Positions 23,055 to 34,679 of a stretch of 64,000 bases of DNA are shown one piece after another. Both the position numbers and the translations under genes were made by a program. Origin of the DNA: Pseudomonadota bacterium (GTDB lineage: Bacteria > Pseudomonadota > Gammaproteobacteria > Burkholderiales > JABEVD01); the NCBI GenBank assembly GCA_021848825.1, contig JAJZTQ010000006.1:20310-84309 (forward strand), given 5' to 3'. Under the pieces are notes generated by a model, which had not been told where the DNA came from, did not search any database, and saw nothing but the letters and a program-made list of their open reading frames with translations. Position 1 is the stretch's first letter, and each line of letters begins with the position of its first letter.

Positions 23055-24101
23055 TCAGTTCCAGACTGAATTTCCATGGGCATCCTTGATCTTGTCGTGC
23101 CAGCTCTGCTTGATCAGCTTGACCACAGGGGCAGGCATCGGAACGTAGACCAGATCCTTGGCCATCTGGGCGCCGTTGTCGTAGGCCCAGGCATAGAACT
23201 TCAGCACTTCCTTGGCGTTCGCCGGCGTATCCTGCGTGGTGTGCATCAGGATGAAGGTGGCGCCGGTGATAGGCCAGGAATTCTTGCCTTCCTCGTTCGT
23301 CAGGATCTCATAGAAACCTGGCGCATGCTCCCAGTCCGCGCCTGCAGCGGCGGCCTGGAAGGTCTCCATGGTCGGCATCAGGAAAGTGCCGTCGCGGCTT
23401 TCGAGCTGCGTGTAGATCATGTTGTTCTGAAGCGCATAGGCATATTCGACATAGCCGATCGAGCCCTTGATGCGCTGAACGTAGGAAGCGACGCCTTCGT
23501 TCCCCTTGCCGCCCACGCCGACCGGGAAGTTGACCGATGTGCCCATGCCGACCTTGCTCTTCCAGTCGGGGCTGACCTTGGAGAGATAGTTGGTGAAGAT
23601 GAAAGTAGTGCCGGAGCCGTCCGAGCGATGGACCACGGTGATCTTCGTGTCCGGAAGATTGATGCCCTTGTTGATCGCCTTGATCGCGGGATCGTTCCAG
23701 TTCTTGATCTTGCCGAGATAGATGTCGGCGAGGATCTTGCCATTGAGCTTGATTTCACCCTTCTTGACGCCTGGCAGGTTGACGGCGAGCACTTCGGCGC
23801 CCATCACTGCGGGGAACTGCATCAGGCCGTTTTTCTGCAGGTCGGCCTGCTCAAGCGGCATGTCGGAAGCGCCGAAATCGACAGTCTTGGCTTCGATCTG
23901 CTTGATTCCGCCGCCCGAGCCGATGGATTGGTAATTGAGTCCCACGCCTGTCTTCGCCTTGTATGCTTCGGCCCATTTTGCATTGACGGGATAAATGAAG
24001 GTGGAACCGGCCCCGGTGATGTCTGTTGCGAATGCGCCTGTCGAGACAGTCATGGCTGCGGCTACCGTGATGATCAGGTTTCGGCTTTTCAAAGCGAACA
24101 T
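23055..24101 (-). CDS. pstS: Phosphate-binding periplasmic protein PstS
   Basis: A 348-residue periplasmic phosphate receptor. A Sec signal peptide (LIITVAAAMTVSTGAFA) is followed by the phosphate-binding pattern ITGAGSTFIYPV and HRSDGSGTTFIFTNYLS. The start at 24101 is preceded by AAGGAGTAGCA. It is the first gene of pstSCAB on this strand, 188 bp from the divergent tpiA. Confidence 0.96.
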   Translation of the reverse strand: MFALKSRNLIITVAAAMTVSTGAFATDITGAGSTFIYPVNAKWAEAYKAKTGVGLNYQSIGSGGGIKQIEAKTVDFGASDMPLEQADLQKNGLMQFPAVMGAEVLAVNLPGVKKGEIKLNGKILADIYLGKIKNWNDPAIKAINKGINLPDTKITVVHRSDGSGTTFIFTNYLSKVSPDWKSKVGMGTSVNFPVGVGGKGNEGVASYVQRIKGSIGYVEYAYALQNNMIYTQLESRDGTFLMPTMETFQAAAAGADWEHAPGFYEILTNEEGKNSWPITGATFILMHTTQDTPANAKEVLKFYAWAYDNGAQMAKDLVYVPMPAPVVKLIKQSWHDKIKDAHGNSVWN

Positions 24102-24289
24102 TGCTACTCCTTAATATATGTAATATGGACAAATCGGGAACAGGGCGTTGGATCTGCGCCTCCACTTTTCTGTCATTGGCATCATAACTTGCGTATGTTT
24201 CACTATTGTTACAGTCATAATTGAGGACAGGATTTGACCCTCCAGGTTTTCGAAGGTAAGATTATCGAGTTTTTTGATTAGGGATATCG
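24102..24289. promoter_or_regulatory. Divergent pstS / tpiA control region
   Basis: This 188-bp gap must hold promoters for pstS and tpiA. A Pho-box-like half-site CTGTCAT occurs at 24170-24176, and a related ACAGTCAT is near 24211-24218. Neither forms a clear 7-4-7 direct repeat with a second half, so PhoB control is suggested by the gene but not shown by the sequence. Confidence 0.35.
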
Positions 24290-25036
24290 ATGCGTCAGAA
24301 AATTGTCGCCGGAAACTGGAAAATGAACGGCAGCCTTGCGGACAATGAGGCGCTTCTGAAAGAAGTTGTCGCCGGGACTGAAGGGCTGTCCGGCGTGGTC
24401 TGCTGCTCGCCGTATCCCTATCTGTTCCAGCTGCAAGGACTGCTGGAAGGAACGCATGTGGCGTGGGGGGCTCAGAACCTTTCTCAATACGAAAAAGGCG
24501 CCTATACCGGTGAAGTGTCGGCCTCCATGCTGAAGGATTTCGGCTGCAGCTATGTTATCATCGGCCATTCCGAGCGGCGCACGATTTTCGGTGAAACCAG
24601 CATGACTGTCGCTGAAAAGTTCAAGGCGGCTCAGGAAGCGGGTCTGATCCCGATACTCTGCGTCGGCGAAACCCTTGCCGAGCGCGAGGCGGGGATCACG
24701 GAGGCGGTCGTCGGCGAGCAGATCGACGCGGTTATCGGCTATTCCGGGGTGGAAGCGCTGAACAGTGCGGTGATTGCCTATGAGCCGGTATGGGCGATCG
24801 GAACAGGAAAAACCGCGACGCCCGAGCAGGCCCAGGATGTCCACAGGCATCTCAGGGAGCGCATTGCGCTGATGGATAGCGACGTAGCGGGCAAGGTGCC
24901 CATTCTTTACGGCGGAAGCGTCAAGGCTGCCAATGCGGCTGAGCTTTTCGGAATGCCCGATATCGACGGCGGGCTGATTGGCGGGGCATCTCTCGTGTCT
25001 CGGGATTTTTGCGACATTTGTCGCGCGATGGGTTAG
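24290..25036 (+). CDS. tpiA: Triosephosphate isomerase
   Basis: A 248-residue TIM-barrel enzyme of glycolysis and gluconeogenesis that interconverts DHAP and glyceraldehyde-3-P. The catalytic residues are visible as Lys in GNWKMNG, His in IIGHSERR and Glu in AYEPVWAIGTGK; the phosphate loop is YGGSVKAAN. It ends 2 bp before secG, the usual tpiA-secG-tRNA-Leu-nuoA linkage. Confidence 0.97.
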   Translation: MRQKIVAGNWKMNGSLADNEALLKEVVAGTEGLSGVVCCSPYPYLFQLQGLLEGTHVAWGAQNLSQYEKGAYTGEVSASMLKDFGCSYVIIGHSERRTIFGETSMTVAEKFKAAQEAGLIPILCVGETLAEREAGITEAVVGEQIDAVIGYSGVEALNSAVIAYEPVWAIGTGKTATPEQAQDVHRHLRERIALMDSDVAGKVPILYGGSVKAANAAELFGMPDIDGGLIGGASLVSRDFCDICRAMG

Positions 25037-25038
25037 AT

Positions 25039-25341
25039 ATGGACATCATCATTCTCGTTTTTCATGCGCTGGCAGCGATCGGGATCGTCGCGCTGGTGCT
25101 TCTGCAGCATGGAAAGGGCGCTGACATGGGTGCGGCGTTCGGCAGCGGATCTGCGGGCAGTCTTTTCGGGTCGAGCGGTTCGGCGAGTTTTCTGAGCCGT
25201 GCGACGGCGGTACTCGCGGCGGTTTTTTTCGCGACCAGCCTCGGTTTGACTTATGTATCCAGCCACAAGGCTCAATCGAAAGGGCTGATGGCGACGGTCA
25301 AGCCCGTGCAGGCGCCCAAGTCGGGCGATATTCCAAAATAA
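25039..25341 (+). CDS. secG: Preprotein translocase subunit SecG
   Basis: A 100-residue small Sec translocon subunit with two membrane helices (about 2-22 and 52-72) flanking a glycine/serine-rich loop (GSGSAGSLFGSSGSASF). I start it at ATG 25039, two bases after the tpiA stop, which gives MDIIILVFHALAAIG; a longer frame would overlap tpiA. A tRNA-Leu follows. Confidence 0.93.
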   Translation: MDIIILVFHALAAIGIVALVLLQHGKGADMGAAFGSGSAGSLFGSSGSASFLSRATAVLAAVFFATSLGLTYVSSHKAQSKGLMATVKPVQAPKSGDIPK

Positions 25342-25395
25342 TTTGCTGGAAGAGGCAGCTTAAATTAAAATTGAGGGGACAAAATGTCCTTCGAT

Positions 25396-25480
25396 GCCGA
25401 TGTGGTGAAATTGGTAGACACGCCGTCTTGAGGGGGCGGTAGCGCAAGCTGTGCCAGTTCGAGTCTGGCCATCGGCACCA
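25396..25480 (+). tRNA. tRNA-Leu (GAG)
   Basis: The full cloverleaf can be drawn. The acceptor GCCGATG pairs with CATCGGC, and the anticodon loop TTGAGGG has anticodon GAG. A long variable arm typical of class II leucine tRNA is present, the T-loop is TTCGAGT, and CCA is encoded. It lies between secG and nuoA. Confidence 0.95.
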
Positions 25481-25558
25481 AACAATCGATGAGAATGATA
25501 ACCGGTAAACAAAAAACCGGTCCCGGGTCTTAACTCGAGGTCATGCTGGAGGGGCATT

Positions 25559-25915
25559 ATGCTGGAAGGTTATTTTCCTATACTGCTGTTCATTTTCGTG
25601 GGCATCGTCATGGGGGTCGCCCCCATGGTTGCCGGCGCCATTCTCGCTCCTCACCGGCCGAATGCCGAAAAGCTTTCCCCTTACGAATGCGGCTTCGAGG
25701 CTTTCGAGGATGCAAGGATGAAGTTCGACGTTCGCTATTATCTCGTCGCCATCCTGTTCATCCTGTTCGATCTCGAGATCGCCTTTCTTTTTCCGTGGGC
25801 CATCGTGCTCAACAAGATCGGTCTTTTCGGCTTTGTCGCGATGCTGATCTTTCTCGGCATACTGACCATCGGTTTCATATACGAATGGATGAAAGGAGCG
25901 CTTGAATGGGAATAG
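25559..25915 (+). CDS. nuoA: NADH-quinone oxidoreductase subunit A
   Basis: A 118-residue membrane subunit with three helices; the loop [33 protein letters not shown] is diagnostic (conserved ECG and FDxE). GGAGGGG lies 7 bp upstream of ATG 25559. It is the first gene of a complete nuoA-N operon encoding proton-pumping complex I, and overlaps nuoB by 10 bp. Confidence 0.96.
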   Translation: MLEGYFPILLFIFVGIVMGVAPMVAGAILAPHRPNAEKLSPYECGFEAFEDARMKFDVRYYLVAILFILFDLEIAFLFPWAIVLNKIGLFGFVAMLIFLGILTIGFIYEWMKGALEWE

Positions 25916-26388
25916 AAGGCGTCCTGGAGAAGGGATTTGCAACCACCCAGATCGACCATGTCGTCAACTGGGCAAGGACGGGTTCGCTTTGGCCCATGAC
26001 CTTCGGTCTTGCCTGCTGCGCAGTCGAAATGATGCATGCCGGCGCATCGCGCTACGATCTCGATCGCTTCGGCGTGGTGTTCAGGGCGAGTCCGAGGCAG
26101 GCTGACGTGATGATCGTCGCCGGGACCCTTTGCAACAAGATGGCCCCCGCGCTCAGGAAGGTTTACGACCAGATGGCCGAACCGCGCTGGGTGATATCGA
26201 TGGGTTCCTGCGCAAACGGGGGGGGCTATTATCATTATTCCTATTCCGTGGTCAGGGGCTGCGACAGGATCGTCCCCGTCGACATCTACGTGCCAGGATG
26301 CCCGCCGACGGCCGAGGCGCTGCTTTACGGCATCATTCAGCTTCAGAACAAGATCAAGCGTACCAATACCATAGCCAGGCAATCATGA
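25906..26388 (+). CDS. nuoB: NADH-quinone oxidoreductase subunit B
   Basis: A 160-residue subunit that holds cluster N2, the last iron-sulfur centre before quinone. The cysteine ligands are in [18 protein letters not shown] and [11 protein letters not shown]. Complete length. It overlaps nuoC by 4 bp (ATGA). Confidence 0.97.
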   Translation: MGIEGVLEKGFATTQIDHVVNWARTGSLWPMTFGLACCAVEMMHAGASRYDLDRFGVVFRASPRQADVMIVAGTLCNKMAPALRKVYDQMAEPRWVISMGSCANGGGYYHYSYSVVRGCDRIVPVDIYVPGCPPTAEALLYGIIQLQNKIKRTNTIARQS

Positions 26389-26957
26389 TCGAAAGAACGC
26401 AGCTCGAATCCCTGCTGGGCAGCCGTCTCCTGGATTTTTCCGGGAGTCTGAATGAAGTCACGATCGTGCTGGATTCGGAAGGCATGATCGATTCCCTGAT
26501 TGCGCTCAGGGATTTCGGATTCGAACAGCTCATCGATCTCTGCGGGATGGATTATCTGACCTATGGCGATGGGCGATGGGAAGGCAGAAGGTTCGCCGCG
26601 GTCTATCATCTGCTTTCAGTGAAAAACAACGAAAGGCTGAGGGTCAGGATATTCGCCAGGGACGACGAATTTCCGATTCTCGAATCCTCCATCGGGGTGT
26701 GGAATTCGGCAAACTGGTACGAGCGGGAAGCCTTCGATCTCTACGGCATCATGTTCTCGGGCCATCCTGACCTGAGACGCCTGCTGACGGACTACGGCTT
26801 CATCGGCAATCCATTTCGCAAGGATTTCCCGCTTTCGGGAAATGTCGAGATGCGCTACGACGAAGCGCTCGGGCGGGTGGTATATCAGCCTGTCAGCATC
26901 CCGCCGAGGGAAATCACCCCGCGCATCGTGCGCGAAGAGAATTACGGCGAGGCTTGA
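26385..26957 (+). CDS. nuoC: NADH-quinone oxidoreductase subunit C
   Basis: A 190-residue peripheral-arm subunit. The start is ATG 26385 within the nuoB stop. The 30-kDa subunit signature is [31 protein letters not shown]. It is separate from nuoD, not fused as in E. coli. It ends directly before the nuoD ATG. Confidence 0.96.
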   Translation: MIERTQLESLLGSRLLDFSGSLNEVTIVLDSEGMIDSLIALRDFGFEQLIDLCGMDYLTYGDGRWEGRRFAAVYHLLSVKNNERLRVRIFARDDEFPILESSIGVWNSANWYEREAFDLYGIMFSGHPDLRRLLTDYGFIGNPFRKDFPLSGNVEMRYDEALGRVVYQPVSIPPREITPRIVREENYGEA

Positions 26958-28211
26958 ATGGCTGAGATCAGAAATTACACGCTCAATTTCGGACCGCAGC
27001 ATCCCGCCGCGCATGGCGTGCTGCGCCTTGTCCTCGAACTCGACGGAGAAGTCATCGAACGCGCCGATCCGCATATCGGCCTGCTCCATCGCGCCACCGA
27101 AAAGCTCGCGGAGAACAAGACATTCCTGCAAAGCGTGCCCTACATGGACAGGCTCGACTATGTTTCGATGATGTCGAACGAACATGCCTATGTGATGGCG
27201 ATAGAAAAGCTGCTGCAGATCGATGTGCCGGTCCGCGCGCAATACATCAGGGTGATGTTCGACGAGATCACCCGCATCCTCAATCATCTGCTCTGGCTGG
27301 GCGCGCACGCCCTAGACATCGGCGCAATGACGGTCTTCCTCTATGCCTTCAGGGAGAGGGAAGATCTGCTCGACTGTTACGAAGCGGTTTCGGGTGCCAG
27401 GATGCATGCCGCCTATTACCGCCCGGGCGGCGTCTACCGGGATCTTCCCGACGCCATGCCGAAATACCAGGCCTCGAAGTGGCACAACGCCGAAGCGGTC
27501 AGGTCGATGAACGAAAACAGGGGGGGCAGCCTGCTCGATTTCATCGAGGATTTCACCCTGCGCTTTCCGAAATATGTCGATGAATACGAGACGCTCCTCA
27601 CCGAGAACAGGATCTGGAAGATGAGGACGGTGGGGATAGGCGTGGTATCCCCGGAGCGCGCGCTGCAGCTTGGCTTCACGGGGCCGATGCTGAGAGGCTC
27701 GGGAATAGAATGGGATCTGAGGCGAAAGCAGCCCTACGAAGTCTACGACAAGCTGGATTTCGACATTCCGGTGGGCGTCAACGGCGACTGCTACGACCGT
27801 TATCTCGTCCGAGTCGAGGAAATGCGACAGTCGAACCGCATCATCAGGCAGTGCATCGACTGGCTGAGAGCGAATCCGGGTCCCGTGATCACCGAAAACC
27901 ACAAGGTTGCGCCGCCTTCACGTGCGTCGATGAAGGAAAAGATGGAAGACCTGATTCATCATTTCAAGCTTTTCACCGAAGGCATGCATGTGCCTGAAGG
28001 AGAGGCCTATGCGGCGGTCGAGCATCCCAAGGGGGAATTCGGCATCTATCTCGTTTCAGACGGGGCGAACAAGCCTTACAGGATGAAGATCAGGGCACCA
28101 GGGTTTGCCCATCTTTCAGCACTCGACGAAATGTCCAGAGGCCACATGATCGCGGACGTGGTGGCGATCATCGGCACGCAGGACATCGTTTTCGGGGAGG
28201 TGGACAGATGA
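26958..28211 (+). CDS. nuoD: NADH-quinone oxidoreductase subunit D
   Basis: A 417-residue 49-kDa-type subunit that forms the quinone pocket with NuoB. Family motifs: [22 protein letters not shown] and the C-terminal [38 protein letters not shown]. Overlaps nuoE by 4 bp. Confidence 0.97.
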   Translation: MAEIRNYTLNFGPQHPAAHGVLRLVLELDGEVIERADPHIGLLHRATEKLAENKTFLQSVPYMDRLDYVSMMSNEHAYVMAIEKLLQIDVPVRAQYIRVMFDEITRILNHLLWLGAHALDIGAMTVFLYAFREREDLLDCYEAVSGARMHAAYYRPGGVYRDLPDAMPKYQASKWHNAEAVRSMNENRGGSLLDFIEDFTLRFPKYVDEYETLLTENRIWKMRTVGIGVVSPERALQLGFTGPMLRGSGIEWDLRRKQPYEVYDKLDFDIPVGVNGDCYDRYLVRVEEMRQSNRIIRQCIDWLRANPGPVITENHKVAPPSRASMKEKMEDLIHHFKLFTEGMHVPEGEAYAAVEHPKGEFGIYLVSDGANKPYRMKIRAPGFAHLSALDEMSRGHMIADVVAIIGTQDIVFGEVDR

Positions 28212-28684
28212 CGCTTTCCCAGGAGTCGCTGAAGAAAATAGACAGGGAAGTCGCGAAATATCCGGCGGGACAGAAGCAGTCCGCGGTGATGGCTGCGCTC
28301 AGGTTCGCCCAGGAAGAAAAAGGCTGGCTTTCGCCTGAAACCATGGACTTCGTCGCGCATTATCTGGAAATGGAGCCGATCGCGGTATACGAGGTCGCTT
28401 CCTTCTACAACATGTATGATCTCAAGCCCGTCGGGAAATACAAGATCACCCTCTGCACCAATCTTCCCTGCGCCTTGTCGGGCGCGAACGATGTCGCGAA
28501 ATATCTCAAGGAGAAGCTCGGGATAGGCTTCAACGAGACCACGCCAGACGGGAAAATTACGCTGAGAGAAGGGGAATGCTTCGGTTCATGCGGCCATGCG
28601 CCTGTTGTCATCCTGAACAACAGGAAGATGTGCGGATCGCTTTCCTTTGCGGAAGTGGACAGGATCCTCTCGGAGCTCGAATGA
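28208..28684 (+). CDS. nuoE: NADH-quinone oxidoreductase subunit E
   Basis: A 158-residue thioredoxin-like [2Fe-2S] subunit (N1a). The four cysteines are in CTNLPC and CFGSCGHAP. It overlaps nuoD and nuoF by 4 bp each. Confidence 0.96.
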   Translation: MTLSQESLKKIDREVAKYPAGQKQSAVMAALRFAQEEKGWLSPETMDFVAHYLEMEPIAVYEVASFYNMYDLKPVGKYKITLCTNLPCALSGANDVAKYLKEKLGIGFNETTPDGKITLREGECFGSCGHAPVVILNNRKMCGSLSFAEVDRILSELE

Positions 28685-29952
28685 TGGAACAGATACTCTT
28701 GAAGGGACTCGACGGGGAAAACTGGCGCCTTGCGGATTACGTGAAGCGCGACGGCTATGCCGCATTGAAGAAGATTCTGGACGAGAAGATGACGCCTGAA
28801 CAGGTGATCGACGAAGTCAAGAAATCGGCCTTGCGGGGGCGCGGCGGCGCAGGCTTTCCGACAGGCTTGAAATGGAGCTTCATGCCCAGGAATTACGAGG
28901 GGGATAAATACCTCGTCTGCAATTCCGACGAAGGCGAACCGGGGACATTCAAGGACCGCGACATCCTCCATCACAATCCCCATCAGCTGATCGAGGGCAT
29001 GATCATCGCGGCCTATGCGATGGGCATCAGTACAGGCTACAACTACATACACGGCGAGATTCACGAGGTTTACGAGCGGGTCGACGAGGCGCTCGAAGAA
29101 GCGAGGGCGGCGGGCTTTTTGGGTGAAAACATCCTGGGTTCAGGCTTTTCCTTCCAGCTCTACAACCACATGGGTTATGGCGCCTATATCTGCGGGGAGG
29201 AAACCGCGCTTCTGGAATCGATAGAAGGGAAGAAGGGGCAGCCGAGATTCAAGCCGCCTTTCCCGGCGAGCTTCGGTCTTTACGGCAAGCCCACGACGAT
29301 CAACAACACCGAGACTTTCGCCTCCGTTCCATGGATCATCCTGAACGGCGGGGAGAAGTATCTCGAACTCGGCAGGCCCAACAACGGCGGAACGAAGATC
29401 TTTTCCGTTTCCGGGCATGTCGAGCGCCCGGGGAATTACGAAGTACCGCTCGGCACCCCCTTTGCCAAGCTCCTCGAGATGGCGGGCGGCATGAGGGGAG
29501 GGAGAAAGCTCAAGGCCTGCATTCCCGGAGGCTCCTCGATGCCCGTGCTGCCCGGGGAAATCATGATGGATCTCGACATGGACTACGATTCCATTGCCAA
29601 GGCCGGATCCTATCTGGGCTCGGGCGCGGTGATCATCATGGATGAAACGGTCTGCATGGTGAAGGCACTGCAGCGCCTTTCCTATTTCTATTACGAGGAA
29701 TCCTGCGGGCAGTGCACGCCATGCCGCGAAGGAACGGGCTGGCTCCATCGCGTTGTGGACAGGATAGAAGGGGGCAAGGGCAGGAACGAGGATCTCGATC
29801 TCCTGCTCAACATGTCCGACAACATCCAGGGAAGGACAATATGCGCCCTCGGGGATGCTGCGGCAATGCCGGTCAGGAGCTTCGTCAGGCATTTCAGGGA
29901 TGAGTTCCAGTACCATATCGATCACAAGCAATGTCTCGTACCCGCCTACTAA
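28681..29952 (+). CDS. nuoF: NADH-quinone oxidoreductase subunit F
   Basis: A 423-residue subunit that binds NADH and FMN and carries cluster N3. NADH site [20 protein letters not shown] site [17 protein letters not shown] and 4Fe-4S ligands in [11 protein letters not shown] are all present. ATG 28681 and 28684 are adjacent candidates; both overlap the nuoE stop. A longer frame reaching 28576 lies inside nuoE and is rejected. Confidence 0.97.
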   Translation: MMEQILLKGLDGENWRLADYVKRDGYAALKKILDEKMTPEQVIDEVKKSALRGRGGAGFPTGLKWSFMPRNYEGDKYLVCNSDEGEPGTFKDRDILHHNPHQLIEGMIIAAYAMGISTGYNYIHGEIHEVYERVDEALEEARAAGFLGENILGSGFSFQLYNHMGYGAYICGEETALLESIEGKKGQPRFKPPFPASFGLYGKPTTINNTETFASVPWIILNGGEKYLELGRPNNGGTKIFSVSGHVERPGNYEVPLGTPFAKLLEMAGGMRGGRKLKACIPGGSSMPVLPGEIMMDLDMDYDSIAKAGSYLGSGAVIIMDETVCMVKALQRLSYFYYEESCGQCTPCREGTGWLHRVVDRIEGGKGRNEDLDLLLNMSDNIQGRTICALGDAAAMPVRSFVRHFRDEFQYHIDHKQCLVPAY

Positions 29953-29953
29953 T

Positions 29954-32215
29954 ATGCTCGAAATCGAAATAGACGGAAAAGCGGTCAGCGTGCCGCCAGG
30001 AAGCACGGTGATGGAAGCGGCCAACAGGCTGGGCATCTACGTCCCGCATTTCTGCTATCACCGCAAGCTCTCGATCGCGGCAAACTGCCGCATGTGCCTC
30101 GTGGAAGTCGAAAAGGCGCCAAAGCCCCTTCCCGCCTGCGCAACGCCTGTGGCCAACGGCATGAAGGTGAAGACCCATTCCGAGCTTGCCGTGAATGCGC
30201 AGAAGGCGGTGATGGAATTTTTGCTGATCAATCATCCGCTCGACTGCCCGATCTGCGATCAGGGCGGGGAGTGCCAGCTTCAGGATCTTTCGGTGGGCTA
30301 CGGCGGGGTCGAATCGAGGTATGGCGAGGAAAAGAGGGTCGTCCCCAACAAGAACCTGGGCTCGCTGATATCGACGGACATGACCCGCTGCATCCATTGC
30401 ACGCGCTGCGTTCGCTTCGGTCAGGAAATCGGAGGGATCATGGAGCTCGGCATGGCCGGGCGCGGCGAGCATTCCGAGATCATGCCTTTCGTATCCAAGA
30501 CAGTCGATTCGGAGCTTTCAGGCAACATGATCGATCTCTGCCCGGTAGGCGCGTTGACCAGCAAGCCTTTCCGCTATTCGGCGAGAACCTGGGAGCTTTC
30601 GAGGAAGAAATCGGTGAGTCCCCATTGCGGCCTGGGAAGCAACCTGACGATACAGGTCAAGAACAACAGGGTGATGAGGGTGCTGCCCAGGGACAACGAG
30701 GAAGTCAACGAATGCTGGCTTTCCGACAAGGACAGGTTCTCCTACGATGCGCTGGATGCCGGGGACAGACTCGACAAGCCCATGATCAAGCAGGGCGGGG
30801 AATGGCGCGAAGTGGAATGGAAGGTCGCGCTCGAATATGTCGCGCGAGGGCTGAAGGATATCGCCGCTTCCCATGGCCCGGGGTCGTTGGGCGCGCTTGC
30901 GACGCCTCATTCGACCCTCGAAGAACTCTATCTGCTGCAGAAGCTCATGAGGGGACTGGGCTCTGAGAACATCGATTTCAGACTGAGGCGCTCGGATTTC
31001 AGGATGACGCCCAAAGCCCCGTGGCTCGGCATGATGATTTCCGAAATCGCTTCGCTCGACCGCGTGCTCGTCGTGGGCAGCATCCTGAACGAAGATCACC
31101 CGCTTCTTGCAAACAGGTTCAGACAGGCCGCAAAGCAGGGGCTCGAAGTGAATCTGGTCAATCCTGTTTCGAGCAATTTCAGGATCAGGGTCGCAAACAG
31201 GAAGGTGGTGCCGCCGTCCGGAATGGGTGAAGCGCTGGAGGAAATCCTGAACGAGCTGGATGGAAAGCCGGGGAAAATGGCGGAAAGCCTGAAGTCGGGC
31301 AAGAACGTCGCGGTGTTTCTCGGCAATTTCGCGGAACAGCATCATGATGCATCCCGACTGCATTATCTCGCGCAAAAAATTGCGGAGAAGCTCGGCGCGA
31401 AATTCGGCTTCCTCGGGGAAGCATCGAACAGCGTGGGCGGTCATCTCGTCAACGCGCTTCCCGGCAGCGATGGCATGAATGCGGCGGAAATGATTGCAAA
31501 TCCCAGACGCGCCTATCTGCTCTGGCATGCCGAAGCGGAACTCGACATGGCTGATCCTTCCGCGGCACTTCAAGCCATGGAAAAGGCGGACATGGTGGTG
31601 GCCTGTTCCTCCTTCCGCCACAAGGCTCACGAATATGCGGACGTGATGCTGCCTATTTCTCCTTTCACCGAGACTTCGGGGACTTTCGTCAATACCGAGG
31701 GAAGGGTGCAGCGCTTTGCCGGGGTGGTTTCGCCGAAAGGGGAAACCAGGCCAGGATGGAAAGTGCTTCGCGTGCTGGGCAATCTGCTCGATCTTCCGGG
31801 ATTCGAATACGATGATTCGGAATCGGTCATGAAGGAAATCGGGCTCTCCGGTTTCGCCTCAAACCTGGACAATGCCATATCGGGCGAGCCTGCCTCGAAT
31901 GGCGTCATCGAGGGTATCGAGCGGGTCGGCCATGTGCCCATCTATTTCTCGGACGGCATCGCCAGGCGCTCCCATGCGCTGCAGGCGACTGCCCTTTCTG
32001 CTTCGCCATCTGCCCGCATGAATGCTGCCCTGATGAAGGCGATCGGGATTTCGGAAGGGGATTCCGTGCTCGTCAGGCAGGGAGAGGGGCAGGCGACGCT
32101 CAAGGCTCTCCTTGACGAATCGCTGCCCGACAATTGCGTGCTTGTGGCGTCATCCCATCCCGATACTTCCGGTCTCGGTCCGATGACCGGACCGATCAGC
32201 GTGGAGCGCTTGTGA
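29954..32215 (+). CDS. nuoG: NADH-quinone oxidoreductase subunit G
   Basis: A 753-residue subunit with several iron-sulfur clusters. I start at ATG 29954 ([16 protein letters not shown]), just after nuoF. The N-terminal ferredoxin domain has [18 protein letters not shown], followed by the His-ligand N5 region ([14 protein letters not shown]), the N4 cysteines ([11 protein letters not shown]), and a molybdopterin-like domain to the C-terminus. ATGA overlap with nuoH. Confidence 0.96.
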   Translation: MLEIEIDGKAVSVPPGSTVMEAANRLGIYVPHFCYHRKLSIAANCRMCLVEVEKAPKPLPACATPVANGMKVKTHSELAVNAQKAVMEFLLINHPLDCPICDQGGECQLQDLSVGYGGVESRYGEEKRVVPNKNLGSLISTDMTRCIHCTRCVRFGQEIGGIMELGMAGRGEHSEIMPFVSKTVDSELSGNMIDLCPVGALTSKPFRYSARTWELSRKKSVSPHCGLGSNLTIQVKNNRVMRVLPRDNEEVNECWLSDKDRFSYDALDAGDRLDKPMIKQGGEWREVEWKVALEYVARGLKDIAASHGPGSLGALATPHSTLEELYLLQKLMRGLGSENIDFRLRRSDFRMTPKAPWLGMMISEIASLDRVLVVGSILNEDHPLLANRFRQAAKQGLEVNLVNPVSSNFRIRVANRKVVPPSGMGEALEEILNELDGKPGKMAESLKSGKNVAVFLGNFAEQHHDASRLHYLAQKIAEKLGAKFGFLGEASNSVGGHLVNALPGSDGMNAAEMIANPRRAYLLWHAEAELDMADPSAALQAMEKADMVVACSSFRHKAHEYADVMLPISPFTETSGTFVNTEGRVQRFAGVVSPKGETRPGWKVLRVLGNLLDLPGFEYDDSESVMKEIGLSGFASNLDNAISGEPASNGVIEGIERVGHVPIYFSDGIARRSHALQATALSASPSARMNAALMKAIGISEGDSVLVRQGEGQATLKALLDESLPDNCVLVASSHPDTSGLGPMTGPISVERL

Positions 32216-33240
32216 TGGCATATTTTCAGGATCTATTCGGGGATGCATGGCCGCTCGTCTGGACGCTCGTCAAGATCGTCGTGATCGTCATGCCCATACT
32301 CGGCGCGGTGGCCTATCTCACGTATTTCGAACGGAAGGTAATCGGCTACATCCAGGTGAGGATAGGCCCGAACCGGGTGGGACCGATCGGACTGCTCCAG
32401 CCGATTGCGGACGCGGTCAAGATATTGCTGAAGGAAATCATCATCCCGAGCGGGGCGAACAAGTTCCTTTTCGTGGCTGCGCCCGTTCTCGCCATCGCCC
32501 CCGCGCTGGTTGCCTGGGCCGTGGTTCCTTTTTCCCCGGAACTTGTCCTGTCCAACATCGACGCGAGCCTGCTTTTCATCCTCGCCGTCACATCCATGGG
32601 CGTCTACGGCGTGATCGTCGCAGGATGGGCATCGAATTCGAAATATGCATTCCTGGGCGCGATACGCTCATCGGCCCAGATCGTTTCCTATGAAATCGCC
32701 ATGGGCTTCGCGCTGGTCGGCGTGCTCATGGTCGCGCACAGCCTGAATCTCGGCCAGATCGTCAAGGGGCAGACGGGATCAGGGTTCTGGAGCTGGTATT
32801 TCGTACCGCTCTTTCCGCTTTTCCTCGTCTACCTGATTTCAGGGGTGGCAGAAACGAATCGCGCGCCCTTCGACGTTGCAGAAGGCGAAACCGAAATCGT
32901 CGCAGGATTCCATGTCGAATATTCCGGCATGACGTTCTCGGTTTTCTATCTCGCGGAATACGCCAACATGATCCTGGTTTCGGCGCTCTGCTCGTTGATG
33001 TTCCTGGGAGGATGGCTCCCGCCTTTCAATTTTGCGCCTTTCACCTGGATTCCGGGCTTTCTCTGGCTGCTGCTGAAAATCGCCTTCATCCTGTTCCTTT
33101 TCCTCTGGTTCCGCGCGACCTTCCCGCGTTATCGCTATGATCAGATCATGAGGCTGGGGTGGAAAGTGTTCATTCCGGTTACGCTTGTCTGGATCGTGGT
33201 GATAGGTGCCTGGATGCAGACGCCGTTCTGGCTGTGGTAG
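32215..33240 (+). CDS. nuoH: NADH-quinone oxidoreductase subunit H
   Basis: A 341-residue membrane subunit with about eight helices that lines the quinone channel. I start at ATG 32215 in the nuoG stop. Motifs are [19 protein letters not shown] and [26 protein letters not shown]. Confidence 0.97.
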   Translation: MAYFQDLFGDAWPLVWTLVKIVVIVMPILGAVAYLTYFERKVIGYIQVRIGPNRVGPIGLLQPIADAVKILLKEIIIPSGANKFLFVAAPVLAIAPALVAWAVVPFSPELVLSNIDASLLFILAVTSMGVYGVIVAGWASNSKYAFLGAIRSSAQIVSYEIAMGFALVGVLMVAHSLNLGQIVKGQTGSGFWSWYFVPLFPLFLVYLISGVAETNRAPFDVAEGETEIVAGFHVEYSGMTFSVFYLAEYANMILVSALCSLMFLGGWLPPFNFAPFTWIPGFLWLLLKIAFILFLFLWFRATFPRYRYDQIMRLGWKVFIPVTLVWIVVIGAWMQTPFWLW

Positions 33241-33252
33241 GAGGATGACGAA

Positions 33253-33741
33253 ATGAAATGGCTCAAGGATTTCTTCAGGACCTTCCTTCTCGTGGAGCTC
33301 GTGCAGGGCATGGTGCTCACCGGGCGCTACCTTTTCGCCCGCAAGATCACGGTCCAGTTCCCCGAGGAGAAGACGCCGCAATCGAACAGGTTCAGGGGAC
33401 TCCATGCGCTGAGGCGCTATGCGAACGGGGAAGAGCGCTGCATCGCCTGCAAGCTTTGCGAAGCGGTATGCCCTGCGCTTGCCATCACGATCGAATCGGA
33501 GCAGCGTGAGGATGGAACGAGGAGGACGACCCGCTACGACATCGATCTCTCGAAATGCATATTCTGCGGATTCTGCGAGGAATCCTGTCCTGTCGATTCC
33601 ATCGTCGAGACCAGGATATTTGAATACCATGCTGAAAAGAGAAGCGAACTCCTTTACACGAAGCAGATGCTGCTTGCCATAGGGGACAAGAATGAGGCCC
33701 AGATTGCAGCAGACCGAGCGCAGGATGCGCGCTACCGCTAG
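33253..33741 (+). CDS. nuoI: NADH-quinone oxidoreductase subunit I
   Basis: A 162-residue ferredoxin-type subunit with two 4Fe-4S clusters (N6a and N6b). The ligand motifs are [13 protein letters not shown] and [13 protein letters not shown]. It starts 12 bp after nuoH. Confidence 0.97.
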   Translation: MKWLKDFFRTFLLVELVQGMVLTGRYLFARKITVQFPEEKTPQSNRFRGLHALRRYANGEERCIACKLCEAVCPALAITIESEQREDGTRRTTRYDIDLSKCIFCGFCEESCPVDSIVETRIFEYHAEKRSELLYTKQMLLAIGDKNEAQIAADRAQDARYR

Positions 33742-33750
33742 GCAGACAAC

Positions 33751-34350
33751 ATGATAGAAGCGATCGTTTTTTATTTCTTCGCGGCCGTGCTCATAGGGGC
33801 ATCCTTTGCCGTCATCACGGTCAAGAATCCCGTTCATGCCGCGCTCTTCCTGGTGCTCGCCTTCTTTTCAGCATCCGGCCTGTGGCTCCTTCTCGAAGCG
33901 GAATTCCTGGCGATCGTGCTGGTGCTCGTCTATGTCGGCGCGGTAATGGTGCTTTTCCTTTTCGTCGTGATGATGCTCGACATCAACATCGCAAGATTGC
34001 GGGAAGGCATATGGGCATGGCTTCCTTTCGGGGCATTGCTCGCCATCGTCATGGTGATCGAGATGTGGATCGTGCTGGGCAGCGAACGCTTCGGCCTTGC
34101 CGGCACCATTGCGCCCGAAGGGCATCCGGCAGGATACAGCAACACCAAGGAACTCGGGATGCTGCTCTATACCCATTACGTCTACCCCTTCGAAATCGCC
34201 GCCGTGATCCTTCTCGTCGCAATCGTTTCCGCGATTGCATTGACCATGAGGAGGCGGAAGGATACGAAGTCGCAGGATGCCTCGGCGCAGCTCGCGGCAA
34301 GAAGGGAAGAAAGGGTGCGCATGGTTTCCATGCCATCGGGCAGGAAGTAG
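33751..34350 (+). CDS. nuoJ: NADH-quinone oxidoreductase subunit J
   Basis: A 199-residue membrane subunit with five helices; VYVGAVMVLFLFVVMMLDI is the conserved TM3 segment. The C-terminal tail (MRRRKDTKSQDASAQLAARREERVRM) is basic and cytoplasmic. Confidence 0.95.
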   Translation: MIEAIVFYFFAAVLIGASFAVITVKNPVHAALFLVLAFFSASGLWLLLEAEFLAIVLVLVYVGAVMVLFLFVVMMLDINIARLREGIWAWLPFGALLAIVMVIEMWIVLGSERFGLAGTIAPEGHPAGYSNTKELGMLLYTHYVYPFEIAAVILLVAIVSAIALTMRRRKDTKSQDASAQLAARREERVRMVSMPSGRK

Positions 34351-34371
34351 AAAACAGAATAGGGGGAATTC

Positions 34372-34677
34372 ATGTTGTCACTGTCGCATTATCTGGTGCT
34401 GGGCGCGATCCTGTTCGCGATCGGCATCGTCGGCATCTTCCTCAACAGAAAGAACCTGATCATCATTTTGATGGCGATCGAGCTGATGCTGCTTGCGGTG
34501 AACATGAATTTCGTGGCGTTTTCCCGATATCTTGGAGACACCTCCGGACAGATCATCGTCTTTTTCATCCTGACGGTTGCCGCAGCTGAATCTGCGATAG
34601 GTCTTGCGATACTGGTCGTATTGTTCCGCAACCTCAAAACGATCAATGTCGACGACATCGACAGCCTGAGGGGATAA
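34372..34677 (+). CDS. nuoK: NADH-quinone oxidoreductase subunit K
   Basis: A 101-residue subunit with three helices. The conserved membrane glutamates are in IELMLLAVN and [21 protein letters not shown] precedes the ATG. Confidence 0.96.
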   Translation: MLSLSHYLVLGAILFAIGIVGIFLNRKNLIIILMAIELMLLAVNMNFVAFSRYLGDTSGQIIVFFILTVAAAESAIGLAILVVLFRNLKTINVDDIDSLRG

Positions 34678-34679
34678 GC

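Noticed and set aside
24170-24220. Pho boxes upstream of pstS
   Set aside because: Only isolated half-sites; no 7-4-7 direct repeat could be drawn.
25497-25525. ACCGGT repeats after tRNA-Leu as a terminator
   Set aside because: Short self-complementary hexamers without a T-run; no convincing terminator.
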